A stretch of 56,914 nucleotides of DNA from Ruminococcaceae bacterium OttesenSCG-928-D13. Its GTDB lineage: Bacteria > Bacillota > Clostridia > Oscillospirales > Ruminococcaceae. Both the position numbers and the translations under genes were made by a program. Below the pieces are notes generated by a model, which saw nothing but the letters and a program-made list of their open reading frames with translations, was not told the DNA's origin and made no database searches. The stretch covers positions 1 through 56,914 of the forward strand of contig JAJDIZ010000002.1 of assembly GCA_030266915.1 (NCBI GenBank). The letters run 5' to 3'. Every line of letters begins with the position of its first letter. The first letter of the stretch is position 1. Below are positions 17,739-25,522 of the stretch, piece after piece.

Positions 17739-18605
17739 ATGAAAGAACGCGCAATCAGAAAAACCGTGCGCGGCCAAAGGGCTGTGGACGGCGCGGGGGT
17801 ACATCTGGTGCGGGTGCTGGGCCGCGACACCATCGCCGACTTCGACCCGTTTCTGATGCTGGACTCCTTTGACAGCACAAACCCCGACGACTACACCGCG
17901 GGCTTCCCGATGCACCCGCACCGGGGCATCGAGACCATCACCTACCTGATCGGCGGGCAGATTGACCACGAGGACAGCCTGGGCAACGCCGGGCGCATCG
18001 GCCCGGGCCAGGCCCAGTGGATGACCGCCGGCAGCGGCATCATGCACCAGGAGATGCCCCAGCCCTCAAAGCGGATGCTGGGCCTGCAGCTGTGGCTGAA
18101 CCTGCCCGCCGCCGAGAAGATGGCCGACCCACAGTATTTTGACATCGCCGGCGGGATGATTGGCGAGACCGAGGACGAGAACGCCGCCGTGCGGGTGATC
18201 TCGGGGGAATACGGCGGCACCCGCGGGGTGCAGCCCCGCCATCTGCCCGCCAGCATCTACGATGTGACGGTGAAGCCCGGCCGGTCCGTCACGATTCCCA
18301 CCCCGGCGGACGAAAACGTCAGCGTCTTTTTGATCGAGGGGGACGCGGTCATCGGCGGCCAGCAGATAGCGGAGAAAACCGCTGTCAATTTCGGCGCGGG
18401 GGACGCCGTCACCGTGGGCGCCCCGGCGGACGCCGAGGCCCGGTTCATCTTCCTGTCCGGCAGGCCGTTGGGCGAGCCGGTGGCCTGGGGCGGCCCGATT
18501 GTGATGAACACCCGCGAGGAGCTGAAGCACGCCTTTGACGAGCTGGACGCAGGCACCTTTGTGAAGCACAAGCCTGCGCCGCCAACCGGCGGCACGCCGC
18601 AGTGA
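17739..18605 (+). CDS. pirin family protein
   Basis: The 288-aa bicupin has pirin landmarks: GFPMHPHRGIETITYLI (metal-binding His residues), DSLGNAGRIGPGQAQWMTAGSGIMHQEMP (N-terminal cupin) and LQLWLNLP. The C-terminal cupin follows (DENVSVFLIEG). Bacterial pirins bind a metal and some act as quercetinases or metabolic regulators; a role here is not evident. RBS GGAGGATT precedes the ATG. The transcript ends at the hairpin at 18634. Confidence 0.9.
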   Translation: MKERAIRKTVRGQRAVDGAGVHLVRVLGRDTIADFDPFLMLDSFDSTNPDDYTAGFPMHPHRGIETITYLIGGQIDHEDSLGNAGRIGPGQAQWMTAGSGIMHQEMPQPSKRMLGLQLWLNLPAAEKMADPQYFDIAGGMIGETEDENAAVRVISGEYGGTRGVQPRHLPASIYDVTVKPGRSVTIPTPADENVSVFLIEGDAVIGGQQIAEKTAVNFGAGDAVTVGAPADAEARFIFLSGRPLGEPVAWGGPIVMNTREELKHAFDELDAGTFVKHKPAPPTGGTPQ

Positions 18606-18633
18606 TTGCTGCCGGCAAACAACCGCATTCGAA

Positions 18634-18663
18634 AGGCCCGGCCGAATTGGCCGGGCCTTTGCA
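18634..18663. terminator. bidirectional intrinsic terminator
   Basis: The inverted repeat AAAGGCCCGGCC/GGCCGGGCCTTT has a short AATT loop and sits between the convergent pirin (+) and M56-M23 (-) genes. Confidence 0.85.
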
Positions 18664-18687
18664 TATTGTCTTTATCTTACCCGCGTC

Positions 18688-20358
18688 TTACCCGCGCATG
18701 TCCCTGGTCATCTTGCCGTTCTCCCCGGGGTAGGGGCACAGCACCGCCACATAGCCGGCAGGGTCTTGCTGTTCGCCGTCCACCAGCACCTCGAAGTGGC
18801 AGTGGATGCCGGTGGAGTTGCCGGTGCTGCCCACGGTGGCAATCTGCTGGCCGGTGAGCACCGTCTCCCCCGCCTCCACCGTCAGGGTTTCGCAGTGGGC
18901 ATAGAGCGTCTCCAGGCCGGCGCCGTGGTCAAGGCGCACATAGTTGCCATAGCTGAAGTGCCAGCCCGCCTCGATGACGGTGCCGTTTTCGGCGGCGAGC
19001 ACCCCAATGCCCTCGGGGCCATTGAAATCGATGCCCCTGTGGCCGTCGTCGCTGTACAGCCGGGCCACATGGGTGGCCTCGGGCACTGGATTTTGCATCA
19101 GGGCGCCATTTTCATCCATCTCAATGAGCTTATCGCCCCACTCCACCACATAGACCGCGTCCCCATCATCCCCATTATCGCCGGCAGGCGTGTGCTCCGG
19201 TTCGCCAGCCGGCTCGGGCAGGCTGAGGCTGTCGGCGGGGTCCGTCGGCGCCGAATCCCCGGGCGGCATCGAAATCTCGGACGGCGCCGGGGCAGACACC
19301 TGCTGCTCGGTGTAGCTGGCCGCCCCGCTGCTCAGGGCGCAGCCGGCCAGCGTGCCGGCTGCAAGCAGCCCGCAAAGCAGCAGCAGGCAGGCGGCACACA
19401 GCCGTTTGCTGGGCCGCACCGGGCGCATCAGGGCGCCGAGGCGCTTTTTCAGCTTTTTTGCCGGGGTGGCAAAACCGGACACCATCACGTTCGGCGCCGG
19501 GCCTGCAAAGGCCAGCAAGGACTCGGCGTAGGCACGGCGGTTCTCTGGGTCAAAATCCCGCGCCAGGCTCTCGTCGCAGCTCTCCTCGCAGGTCTGGTCA
19601 AACTCCCGGCGCAGCAGCACACACACCGGGTTGAACCAGTGCACCGCGCAGGGCAGCAGCATCAGCAGCTTGAAGGGCAGATCGCCCCGGCGGAAGTGGG
19701 TCAATTCGTGGCGCAACGCGAAGGTCAGGTCGCCGTCCCGCATCGATGCTTCGGGCAGCAGGATGCGCGGCCGGAACACTCCGGCCAGCACCGGGGCGCT
19801 CACCCTGTCGCTGAGGCAGAGCACCGGAGCGCGCCGCAGGCCCATTTCGGCGCAAAGTTCCCGATAGACAATGGCGCTGCGATCTGCCGGGAGGACCGGC
19901 CGGGCGCTTCCTTTCAGCCCGGCCATCAGGCGGGCATAGCGGGCAGCCATCACCAGCAGGCTAAGGGCCGCTCCGGCCAGATAGACCACCCCGGCCGCCT
20001 GTGCCGGGCTTGCCGCCGGCCCAGCCTGGGACGCCGCATCCCCGGCGAGGGCAGGCGCGTTCACTGCCACAGGCGCCAGCACTTCGGCCAGCGCATGGCC
20101 GGCCTGAACCACCGGGGCCACCGGTCCTGTTGCCCGCAAACCCTCGGCGGGCAGGGCACCGGAGGCCATCCCTGCCGCCCCCGGCAGGGGCAGCAGGGTT
20201 AGCGGCAGCAGGAAGACAAGCCCTGCCACCAGCAGCATGGCCCGGCGCTGGCCCGCCCGCAGCCGCGCAAACAGCGGCCGGCACAGCCAGGTCAGTCCAT
20301 AAAATAGTGTACCTGCCAGGGAGACAGGCAGCACCAGGCGCAACAGCAGCTCAGTCAT
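18688..20358 (-). CDS. M56 (BlaR1-like) membrane peptidase fused to M23 endopeptidase domain
   Basis: The N-terminal half has several membrane spans and the M56 zinc motif HELTH within ALRHELTHFRRGDLPFK, plus the downstream CDE region (EESCDESLAR), as in BlaR1/MecR1 signal-transducing proteases. After a further membrane segment (about 330-350) and a Ser/Pro/Asp-rich linker, the C-terminus (about 435-550) is an M23/LytM domain with HRGIDF, YAHC and HCHFEV carrying the expected zinc ligands. An antirepressor protease is thus joined to an extracellular peptidoglycan hydrolase-like domain in place of a penicillin-sensor domain. It overlaps the blaI-like gene by 8 nt, so the two form an operon. 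Confidence 0.88.
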   Translation of the reverse strand: MTELLLRLVLPVSLAGTLFYGLTWLCRPLFARLRAGQRRAMLLVAGLVFLLPLTLLPLPGAAGMASGALPAEGLRATGPVAPVVQAGHALAEVLAPVAVNAPALAGDAASQAGPAASPAQAAGVVYLAGAALSLLVMAARYARLMAGLKGSARPVLPADRSAIVYRELCAEMGLRRAPVLCLSDRVSAPVLAGVFRPRILLPEASMRDGDLTFALRHELTHFRRGDLPFKLLMLLPCAVHWFNPVCVLLRREFDQTCEESCDESLARDFDPENRRAYAESLLAFAGPAPNVMVSGFATPAKKLKKRLGALMRPVRPSKRLCAACLLLLCGLLAAGTLAGCALSSGAASYTEQQVSAPAPSEISMPPGDSAPTDPADSLSLPEPAGEPEHTPAGDNGDDGDAVYVVEWGDKLIEMDENGALMQNPVPEATHVARLYSDDGHRGIDFNGPEGIGVLAAENGTVIEAGWHFSYGNYVRLDHGAGLETLYAHCETLTVEAGETVLTGQQIATVGSTGNSTGIHCHFEVLVDGEQQDPAGYVAVLCPYPGENGKMTRDMRG

Positions 20359-20737
20359 CGGTGTTCACCTCCCGGGCGTTCAGCCACGCCCGCAGCTCGG
20401 CCACCTCATCGGCGCTCAGGGCGCGGCCCTCCACCATCGCCGCCAAAAAATCCCGCGCGCTGCCGCCATAAAGCTCATCCAAAAAGGCCCGTCCCTCGCC
20501 GCGGCCATATTCTTCCCTGCTCACAAGGGGGCTATACCAGTTACTCTTGCCCCGCTTTTCCACCGCCAGCATCCCCTTGGCCGCAAGGCGGCTCAAAAAA
20601 GTGAGCAGCGTGGTGGGTTTCCACCCGCGGGTCGCCACCAGCGCCCCCAGCTCGTCGGTGCCCATCCCGCCGTGTGCCCAAAAGGCCCGCATGATGTATA
20701 GCTCCGACTCGGACAGTCTGTTCTCGGGCATAATCAT
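20351..20737 (-). CDS. BlaI/MecI/CopY family transcriptional repressor
   Basis: This 128-aa winged-helix protein has the family start (LSESELYIMRAFWAHGGMGTDELGAL, then WKPTTLLTFLSRLAAKGML) and a C-terminal dimerisation region with EVAELRAWL. Such repressors bind TACA/TGTA dyads and are inactivated by cleavage through the partner M56 protease. Both a partner (overlapping downstream gene) and matching dyads (20799-20815, 20900-20907) are present. Its C-terminus contains no obvious cleavage-site signature that I can identify. Confidence 0.93.
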   Translation of the reverse strand: MIMPENRLSESELYIMRAFWAHGGMGTDELGALVATRGWKPTTLLTFLSRLAAKGMLAVEKRGKSNWYSPLVSREEYGRGEGRAFLDELYGGSARDFLAAMVEGRALSADEVAELRAWLNAREVNTDD

Positions 20738-20797
20738 CGCCCCTTCCCCCGCCCGACCGTTCAGCCTGGCGGTGCAGTTTTTCCTCAGGACGAGGTC

Positions 20798-20907
20798 ATT
20801 CTACATCATGTAGAAACAAATGTCAACCTGAACACATTTTGGGATATTTCCACAAACTGCCCGCCAGTGGCTTGCATTTGTCTTCCCCTTGTGATATGGT
20901 ACATGTA
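20798..20907. promoter_or_regulatory. BlaI-type operators and promoter of the blaI-M56 operon
   Basis: On the minus strand TTGACA (20826-20821), a 17-nt spacer and TAGAAT form the promoter. Its -10 region lies inside the perfect palindrome TTCTACATCATGTAGAA (20799-20815), which has the TACA...TGTA core of BlaI operators, implying autorepression. A second TACATGTA dyad at 20900-20907 sits in front of the divergent ACT-domain gene. Confidence 0.75.
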
Positions 20908-20938
20908 TTGCACACATTTGTATCTGGGGGAGGCACAG

Positions 20939-21373
20939 GTGGAAAAGCGCAAATATTTGCTGGTGGACATTAAGGTGCTGCCCGAGGTTTTCCTGCGGGT
21001 GCTCCGCGCCAAGGAGCTGCTGGCCAGTGGCGAGGCCAAGAACGTGAGCCGGGCCACAAAAATGGCCGACGTAAGCCGCAGCGCCTATTACAAGTACAAG
21101 GACAGTGTGTTCCATGCGGACAACGAACGCGAGGCCGTCACCATCACGGCAACCCTGCTGGACGAAACCGGCGCCTTGCAGGAGCTGCTGGCCAGCATCT
21201 CCAAGGTGGGAGGCAACGTGGTCACCATCAACCAGAGCATGCCGGAAAACGGCGCCGCCAACGTGGCAGTCACCATCCGCACCGAGGGAATGCGCATCAG
21301 CCTGGAGGAGCTTTGCGACAAGCTCGCCAAGCAGCGCACCGTGGTGGAGGTGCGACAAAGCACGAAGCTTTAG
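20939..21373 (+). CDS. ACT domain-containing protein (UPF0735/PheB type)
   Basis: A 144-aa protein starting with GTG 20939, set by GGGGGAGG about 7 nt upstream. The N-terminal half (RKYLLVDIKVLPEVFLRVLRAK, then ADVSRSAYYKYKDSVF) looks like a small HTH-like region. The C-terminal half is an ACT domain (VTITATLLDETGALQELLASI). The PheB/UPF0735 family is commonly found beside homoserine dehydrogenase and threonine/phenylalanine genes and is thought to sense an amino acid. Here it precedes hom and lysC, in keeping with a role in that branch. Confidence 0.87.
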   Translation: MEKRKYLLVDIKVLPEVFLRVLRAKELLASGEAKNVSRATKMADVSRSAYYKYKDSVFHADNEREAVTITATLLDETGALQELLASISKVGGNVVTINQSMPENGAANVAVTIRTEGMRISLEELCDKLAKQRTVVEVRQSTKL

Positions 21374-21389
21374 CCGCGAAGCTATGGCC

Positions 21390-21480
21390 GCGAAGGCAGC
21401 CACCCGGTGTTCATCCGTGCGGATGCTTCGCATATCCTTAGCCCTAGCCGCGCTCCTGAACACCGGGCGGCCACCTTCGC
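21390..21480. repeat. palindromic element, copy 3, between ACT gene and hom
   Basis: Arms 21390-21413 and 21457-21480 pair over 24 nt with three mismatches, all of which become G-U on the minus strand. The core 21422-21456 matches copies 1 and 2 except near its right end. The element is oriented with, rather than against, local transcription, unlike copies 1 and 2. Confidence 0.85.
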
Positions 21481-21523
21481 TAAGAGCAAACTTGATAAAA
21501 CAAAAATGGGGGAAATAAAGGAA

Positions 21524-22747
21524 ATGGCAAAACTGGTAATTCTTGGGTTCGGCATCGTGGGCGGGGGCGTCTACGAGGTGTGCAAGCGCAACCATGACAT
21601 CATCGAAAAGCGGCTGGGAGAGCCGCTGGACGTGGCCTATATCTGCGACATCCGGGACTTCTCGTCCCACCCGGACGCACAGCTTTTTGTGCAGAGCATC
21701 GACCCAATTTTGGCCGATGACTCGGTGCAGGTGGTGGTGGAAACCATCGGCGGGGCCACCATCGCCTACGACTATGTGAAGCGCGCCCTCTCGGCCGGGC
21801 GGCATGTGGCCACCAGCAACAAGGAACTGGTTGCAACCCACGGGGCCGAACTGCTGGCCCTGGCAAAAGCCAACAACGCGGCCTTCCTGTTCGAGGCCAG
21901 TGTGGGCGGCGGCACCCCGATCATCACCCCGATGTTCCAGTGCCTCGCGGCCAACAATGTTGTGAACGTGCTGGGCATCATCAACGGCACCACCAACTTC
22001 ATGCTCACCCGGATGGAGCAGGCCGGCCTCACCTTCGACGCCGCCCTGAAGGAGGCCCAGGATCTGGGCTACGCCGAGACCATCGACCCGTCCTACGACG
22101 TGGACGGCATCGACGCCGGCCGCAAAATCGCCATTCTGGGGGCCATCGCCACCGGCGCGCACATCCACCCGCAGAACATCGCCACCCGGGGCATCCGCCA
22201 GGTGACCCCGGCCGACATGGCCGCGGCCAAAAGCCTCGATCGGGCCGTGAAGCTGATCGCCTACGCCGGCCGGGACGAAAAGGGCGGCCTCACCATCGGG
22301 GTGGAGCCGATGCTGGTGCCGAAAAGCCATCAGCTGGCCGGCGTGGAGGACGTGTTCAACGCGGCGGTGATCGAGGGCGACATGGTGGGCGAGGTGATGT
22401 TCTACGGCCAGGGCGCCGGCAAGCTGCCCACCGCCAGCGCTGTGGTGGGCGACGTGATCGAGGCGCTGAAAGCGGGCGTCGGGGTGCACAACGGCACCCT
22501 GTTCTGGGAGGCCTCTGCACCCATCGAAGGACAGTACCCGGGCTACGGCCCCTGCGAGGTGTATCTGCGCTGCGCCCATCCGGCCGGGCTGGCACAGCTG
22601 AAAGACCTGCCCGGCGCGCGCCCGGTGGCCGGCGCAAGCGCGGTGGTGCTGCCCGCCATGGGTGCCGCCGAGCTGGACGCCACCTGCAAGCAGCTGGCCG
22701 AGGCGGGCTGTGAGGTGGGCATCGCGCTGAAGCTGATGAACCAGTAG
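21524..22747 (+). CDS. hom: homoserine dehydrogenase
   Basis: The protein begins MAKLVILGFGIVGGGVYEV (NAD(P)-binding). It carries the family motifs SNKELVATHG, FEASVGGGTPIITP and GIINGTTNFMLTRM, and the catalytic region AQDLGYAETIDPSYDVDGIDAGRKI. It reduces aspartate semialdehyde to homoserine for Thr and Met synthesis. An ATG at 21506 is also in frame; I prefer 21524 from the family N-terminus and GGGGGA 10 nt upstream. The product is 407 aa, ending in a short ACT-like tail (ATCKQLAEAGCEVGIAL). It is probably co-transcribed with lysC, with a degenerate palindrome in between. Confidence 0.95.
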   Translation: MAKLVILGFGIVGGGVYEVCKRNHDIIEKRLGEPLDVAYICDIRDFSSHPDAQLFVQSIDPILADDSVQVVVETIGGATIAYDYVKRALSAGRHVATSNKELVATHGAELLALAKANNAAFLFEASVGGGTPIITPMFQCLAANNVVNVLGIINGTTNFMLTRMEQAGLTFDAALKEAQDLGYAETIDPSYDVDGIDAGRKIAILGAIATGAHIHPQNIATRGIRQVTPADMAAAKSLDRAVKLIAYAGRDEKGGLTIGVEPMLVPKSHQLAGVEDVFNAAVIEGDMVGEVMFYGQGAGKLPTASAVVGDVIEALKAGVGVHNGTLFWEASAPIEGQYPGYGPCEVYLRCAHPAGLAQLKDLPGARPVAGASAVVLPAMGAAELDATCKQLAEAGCEVGIALKLMNQ

Positions 22748-22760
22748 GCGCATCGAGGCG

Positions 22761-22814
22761 GTCAGCCAGTGTTCTGGATATACAACGCATCCGCGTGGAT
22801 GAACCTTGGCTGAC
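22761..22814. repeat. degenerate, inverted relative of the palindromic element
   Basis: Arms 22761-22774 and 22801-22814 pair over 14 nt with two mismatches. Read on the minus strand, the loop contains CGCGGATGCGTTGTATATCC, which aligns with the first half of the core of copies 1-3 (GCGGATGCTTCGCATATCC) but lacks the second half. It lies between hom and lysC. Confidence 0.5.
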
Positions 22815-22875
22815 GGTCCCGATAAATACCTGACACAGACCCATATCCAACGCAACTGAGGGGGAACATGGAAAG

Positions 22876-24096
22876 ATGGCATTGATCGTACAAAAATTTG
22901 GCGGCTCGTCGGTGCGCGACTATGAGCGCATCATGAACGTGGCGCGCATCGTGGGCAAAACCTACGCGGACGGCAACGACGTGGCCGTGGTGGTGAGCGC
23001 CCAGGGCGACACCACCGATGACCTGCTGGAAAAAGCCGCCCAGATTACGCAGCATCCCAACGCCCGGGAGCTGGACGTGCTGCTCTCCACCGGGGAGCAG
23101 ATCAGCATGGCGCTGCTTTCGATGGCACTGGGTGAGATGGGCTACCCTGCCATCAGCCTCACCGGCTGGCAGGCGGGCTTCGAGACCAACCGCAGCTACG
23201 GCCGCGCCCGCATCAAAAACCTGAACACCGAGCGCCTGCAAAGCGAGCTGGACAAGCGACGCATCGTCATTGTGGCGGGCTTCCAGGGCATCAACGTCAA
23301 CGACGATATCACCACCCTGGGGCGCGGCGGGTCCGACACCTCGGCCGTGGCCATCGCCGCCGCGCTGAACGCCGACAAGTGCCAGATCTACACCGATGTG
23401 GACGGCATCTACACCGCCGACCCACGCATCGTGGCAAACGCCCAAAAGCTGGACATCATCTCCTTCGACGAGATGCTGGAGCTGGCAACACTGGGCGCCC
23501 AGGTGCTGCAAAACCGCAGTGTGGAGCTGGCAAAAAAATACGGGGTGGAGCTTGAGGTACTCAGCAGCCTGGACCCGGTGAAAGGAACCATTGTGAGGGA
23601 GGTAGTGGACATGAAAGAAGGCATGCTGATCAAGGGCGTCACCAAGGACGAGAAGGTGGCGGTCATCACCATACTGGATGTGCCGGACGTGCCGGGCATC
23701 AGCTTCAAGGTTTTCAGCCTGGTGGCCCAGGCCAAGGTGAACGTGGACATCATCCTCCAGGCCACCGGCCGCGGGGGCAACAAGGACATTATCTTCACGG
23801 TGCCGGCCGCCCGGGCCGAGGAGGTTTGCACCCTGCTGCGGGAGAACCTGTCCCGCTTTGGGGGCCGCGAGGTGGAGTACAGCACTGATGTGGCCAAGGT
23901 GAGCGTGGTGGGCGCCGGCATGCAGAGCCACTCGGGGGTGGCCAGCCGGATGTTCGAAGCGCTGTACGAGGCCAACATCAACATCCAGATGGTGGCCACC
24001 AGTGAGATCAAAATCAGTGTGATTGTGAAGAAGGATGAGGCCGACCGCGCCGTGCAGGTGGTTCACGCCGCCTACGAGGAGATGAACGGTCACTGA
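22876..24096 (+). CDS. lysC: aspartate kinase
   Basis: This 406-aa protein has the signature VQKFGGSSV at the N-terminus, GFQGINVNDDITTLGRGGSDTSAVA for the kinase core, YTDVDGIYTADPRI, and two C-terminal ACT domains (about 265-400; the second with VSVVGAGMQSHSGVA). It phosphorylates aspartate, the first step to Lys, Met and Thr. The tandem ACT domains indicate feedback control. It stands downstream of hom, and a strong terminator follows 25 nt after the stop codon. Confidence 0.97.
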   Translation: MALIVQKFGGSSVRDYERIMNVARIVGKTYADGNDVAVVVSAQGDTTDDLLEKAAQITQHPNARELDVLLSTGEQISMALLSMALGEMGYPAISLTGWQAGFETNRSYGRARIKNLNTERLQSELDKRRIVIVAGFQGINVNDDITTLGRGGSDTSAVAIAAALNADKCQIYTDVDGIYTADPRIVANAQKLDIISFDEMLELATLGAQVLQNRSVELAKKYGVELEVLSSLDPVKGTIVREVVDMKEGMLIKGVTKDEKVAVITILDVPDVPGISFKVFSLVAQAKVNVDIILQATGRGGNKDIIFTVPAARAEEVCTLLRENLSRFGGREVEYSTDVAKVSVVGAGMQSHSGVASRMFEALYEANINIQMVATSEIKISVIVKKDEADRAVQVVHAAYEEMNGH

Positions 24097-24121
24097 GCCT
24101 TGTGAAAAACCATCACCTTTT

Positions 24122-24153
24122 AAATACGCCGGAAGCCCGGCGTATTTATTTTT
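24122..24153 (+). terminator. intrinsic terminator after lysC
   Basis: A perfect 11-bp stem AAATACGCCGG/CCGGCGTATTT with an AAGC loop is followed by a T-rich run. Confidence 0.85.
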
Positions 24154-24261
24154 GTCAAAATCCCATATATTGTATTGTCCCGGGGGGCAATATCGTGTAT
24201 AATGTGGTTTGATGGATTGGAATGGAGTAAAAACAACCCTGCGTGCAAAGAGGTGAGTGTA

Positions 24262-25272
24262 GTGCCAAACGATCCGCGCCGCCCCCGTAATGCGCCACCG
24301 GGCCGCCCTGCCGGTGGTTATGGCACCCCGGAATCGGGGGACGAATACCGCCGCCGGATGGAGGCCAAGGCCAAGCGCCGTAAAAAACGCCAGATGCAGC
24401 GCCTGCTGCTGATTGCCGCCTTTGTGCTGGCCGCTGTGCTGCTGGTGGTGTGCATCATCGCCATTTTCCGCGCCATCTTCGGTGGCGAGGGCAAGGATAA
24501 GGTCAAGAGCAGCAGCTCTGACACCACCAGCATCTCGGTGTCGTCCGAGGTGTTGAGCGGCCCGGGCTACAGCTGGACCATCGCGCCCGACCCCACCCTG
24601 TGGAACCTGATTCTGGTAAACGGCCAGCGTGCCCTGCCCGACGGGTTTGAGCTGACCACCGACCAGATGGGTACCATTGCCTACGGCCCCATCCCCTATT
24701 ACTTTGACGCCCGCATCATGGAATCCCTGCAGGGCATGATCGACGCCTGCAACACCGTGGAGGGCCACACGCTTAAAATCATCAGCGGCTACCGCGGCGC
24801 CAGCAACCAAAACGAGCGCTACAACTATCTGGTCACCTACTTCAAGGGACAGAACTCCAGCGACGCCGAGGCCGATATCCTGGCCCGCCAGATCGACCCG
24901 CCCGCCGGCTACTCTGATCACCAGACCGGCCTTGCGGTGGATTTTGTCACCGGCAGTGTCAACGAGCCGGGCGAGGCCTTCGCCGGCACCCCTGAGTATG
25001 CCTGGCTGAGCGAGCACGCCCACGAGTACGGTTTTGTGCTGCGCTACCCCCAGGAGAAGGAAAACATCACCGGCATCAAGAACCAGCCCTACCACTGGCG
25101 CTATGTGGGCATCGAAGAGGCCAAGATCATGAAGACCCAGGGCACCTGCCTTGAGGAATACCTGGCCTTCCAGCCTGACAGCAGCTCCGTCTCCGAACCG
25201 GACGGCAGCTCCTCCACCCCCACCAGCCTGTCCGAGTCCAGTTCAGACACCGGCTCTGACACCCCTGGCTGA
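24262..25272 (+). CDS. D-alanyl-D-alanine carboxypeptidase, VanY family, membrane-anchored
   Basis: A protein of 336 aa. A basic Pro/Arg-rich cytoplasmic N-terminus and one membrane span (about 50-72) precede a VanY-type peptidase domain (about 105-290). The zinc-peptidase motifs are YSDHQTGLAVDFV (SxHxxGxAxD) and QPYHWRYVG, with FVLRYPQEKENITG between them, as in D,D-carboxypeptidases trimming peptidoglycan stems. A Ser/Thr-rich tail follows. I chose GTG 24262 because AGGTG lies 6 nt upstream; GTG 24253 is an alternative. A GC-rich hairpin around 25310-25345 probably terminates it. Confidence 0.88.
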   Translation: MPNDPRRPRNAPPGRPAGGYGTPESGDEYRRRMEAKAKRRKKRQMQRLLLIAAFVLAAVLLVVCIIAIFRAIFGGEGKDKVKSSSSDTTSISVSSEVLSGPGYSWTIAPDPTLWNLILVNGQRALPDGFELTTDQMGTIAYGPIPYYFDARIMESLQGMIDACNTVEGHTLKIISGYRGASNQNERYNYLVTYFKGQNSSDAEADILARQIDPPAGYSDHQTGLAVDFVTGSVNEPGEAFAGTPEYAWLSEHAHEYGFVLRYPQEKENITGIKNQPYHWRYVGIEEAKIMKTQGTCLEEYLAFQPDSSSVSEPDGSSSTPTSLSESSSDTGSDTPG

Positions 25273-25522
25273 GCCCGGCTTTCCACTTTCCTGAACAGCC
25301 CCTTCCGCCCGCTGCGGCCCGCCGGTGTTCACCGGCGGCCCGGCGGGCTTTGTGGTGGCATTTTCCGCCCTGTTTTGACAAAGCCCTGCCTTTGCTTTTT
25401 TTGCTAAAACAGGGTACAATGGCAGAATGCTGGCACGGTTTTGCCGGCATATGTTTCATTGTCTTCAAACACCCATTTTAGCGCGCCCAAAAGACGCGCC
25501 CGTAAGCAGAAAAGGAAATTGA

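Noticed and set aside
22762-25095. 777-codon minus-strand frame over lysC and the VanY-type gene
   Set aside because: Antisense shadow of well-supported plus-strand genes with GC-rich codon bias; it also crosses a terminator.
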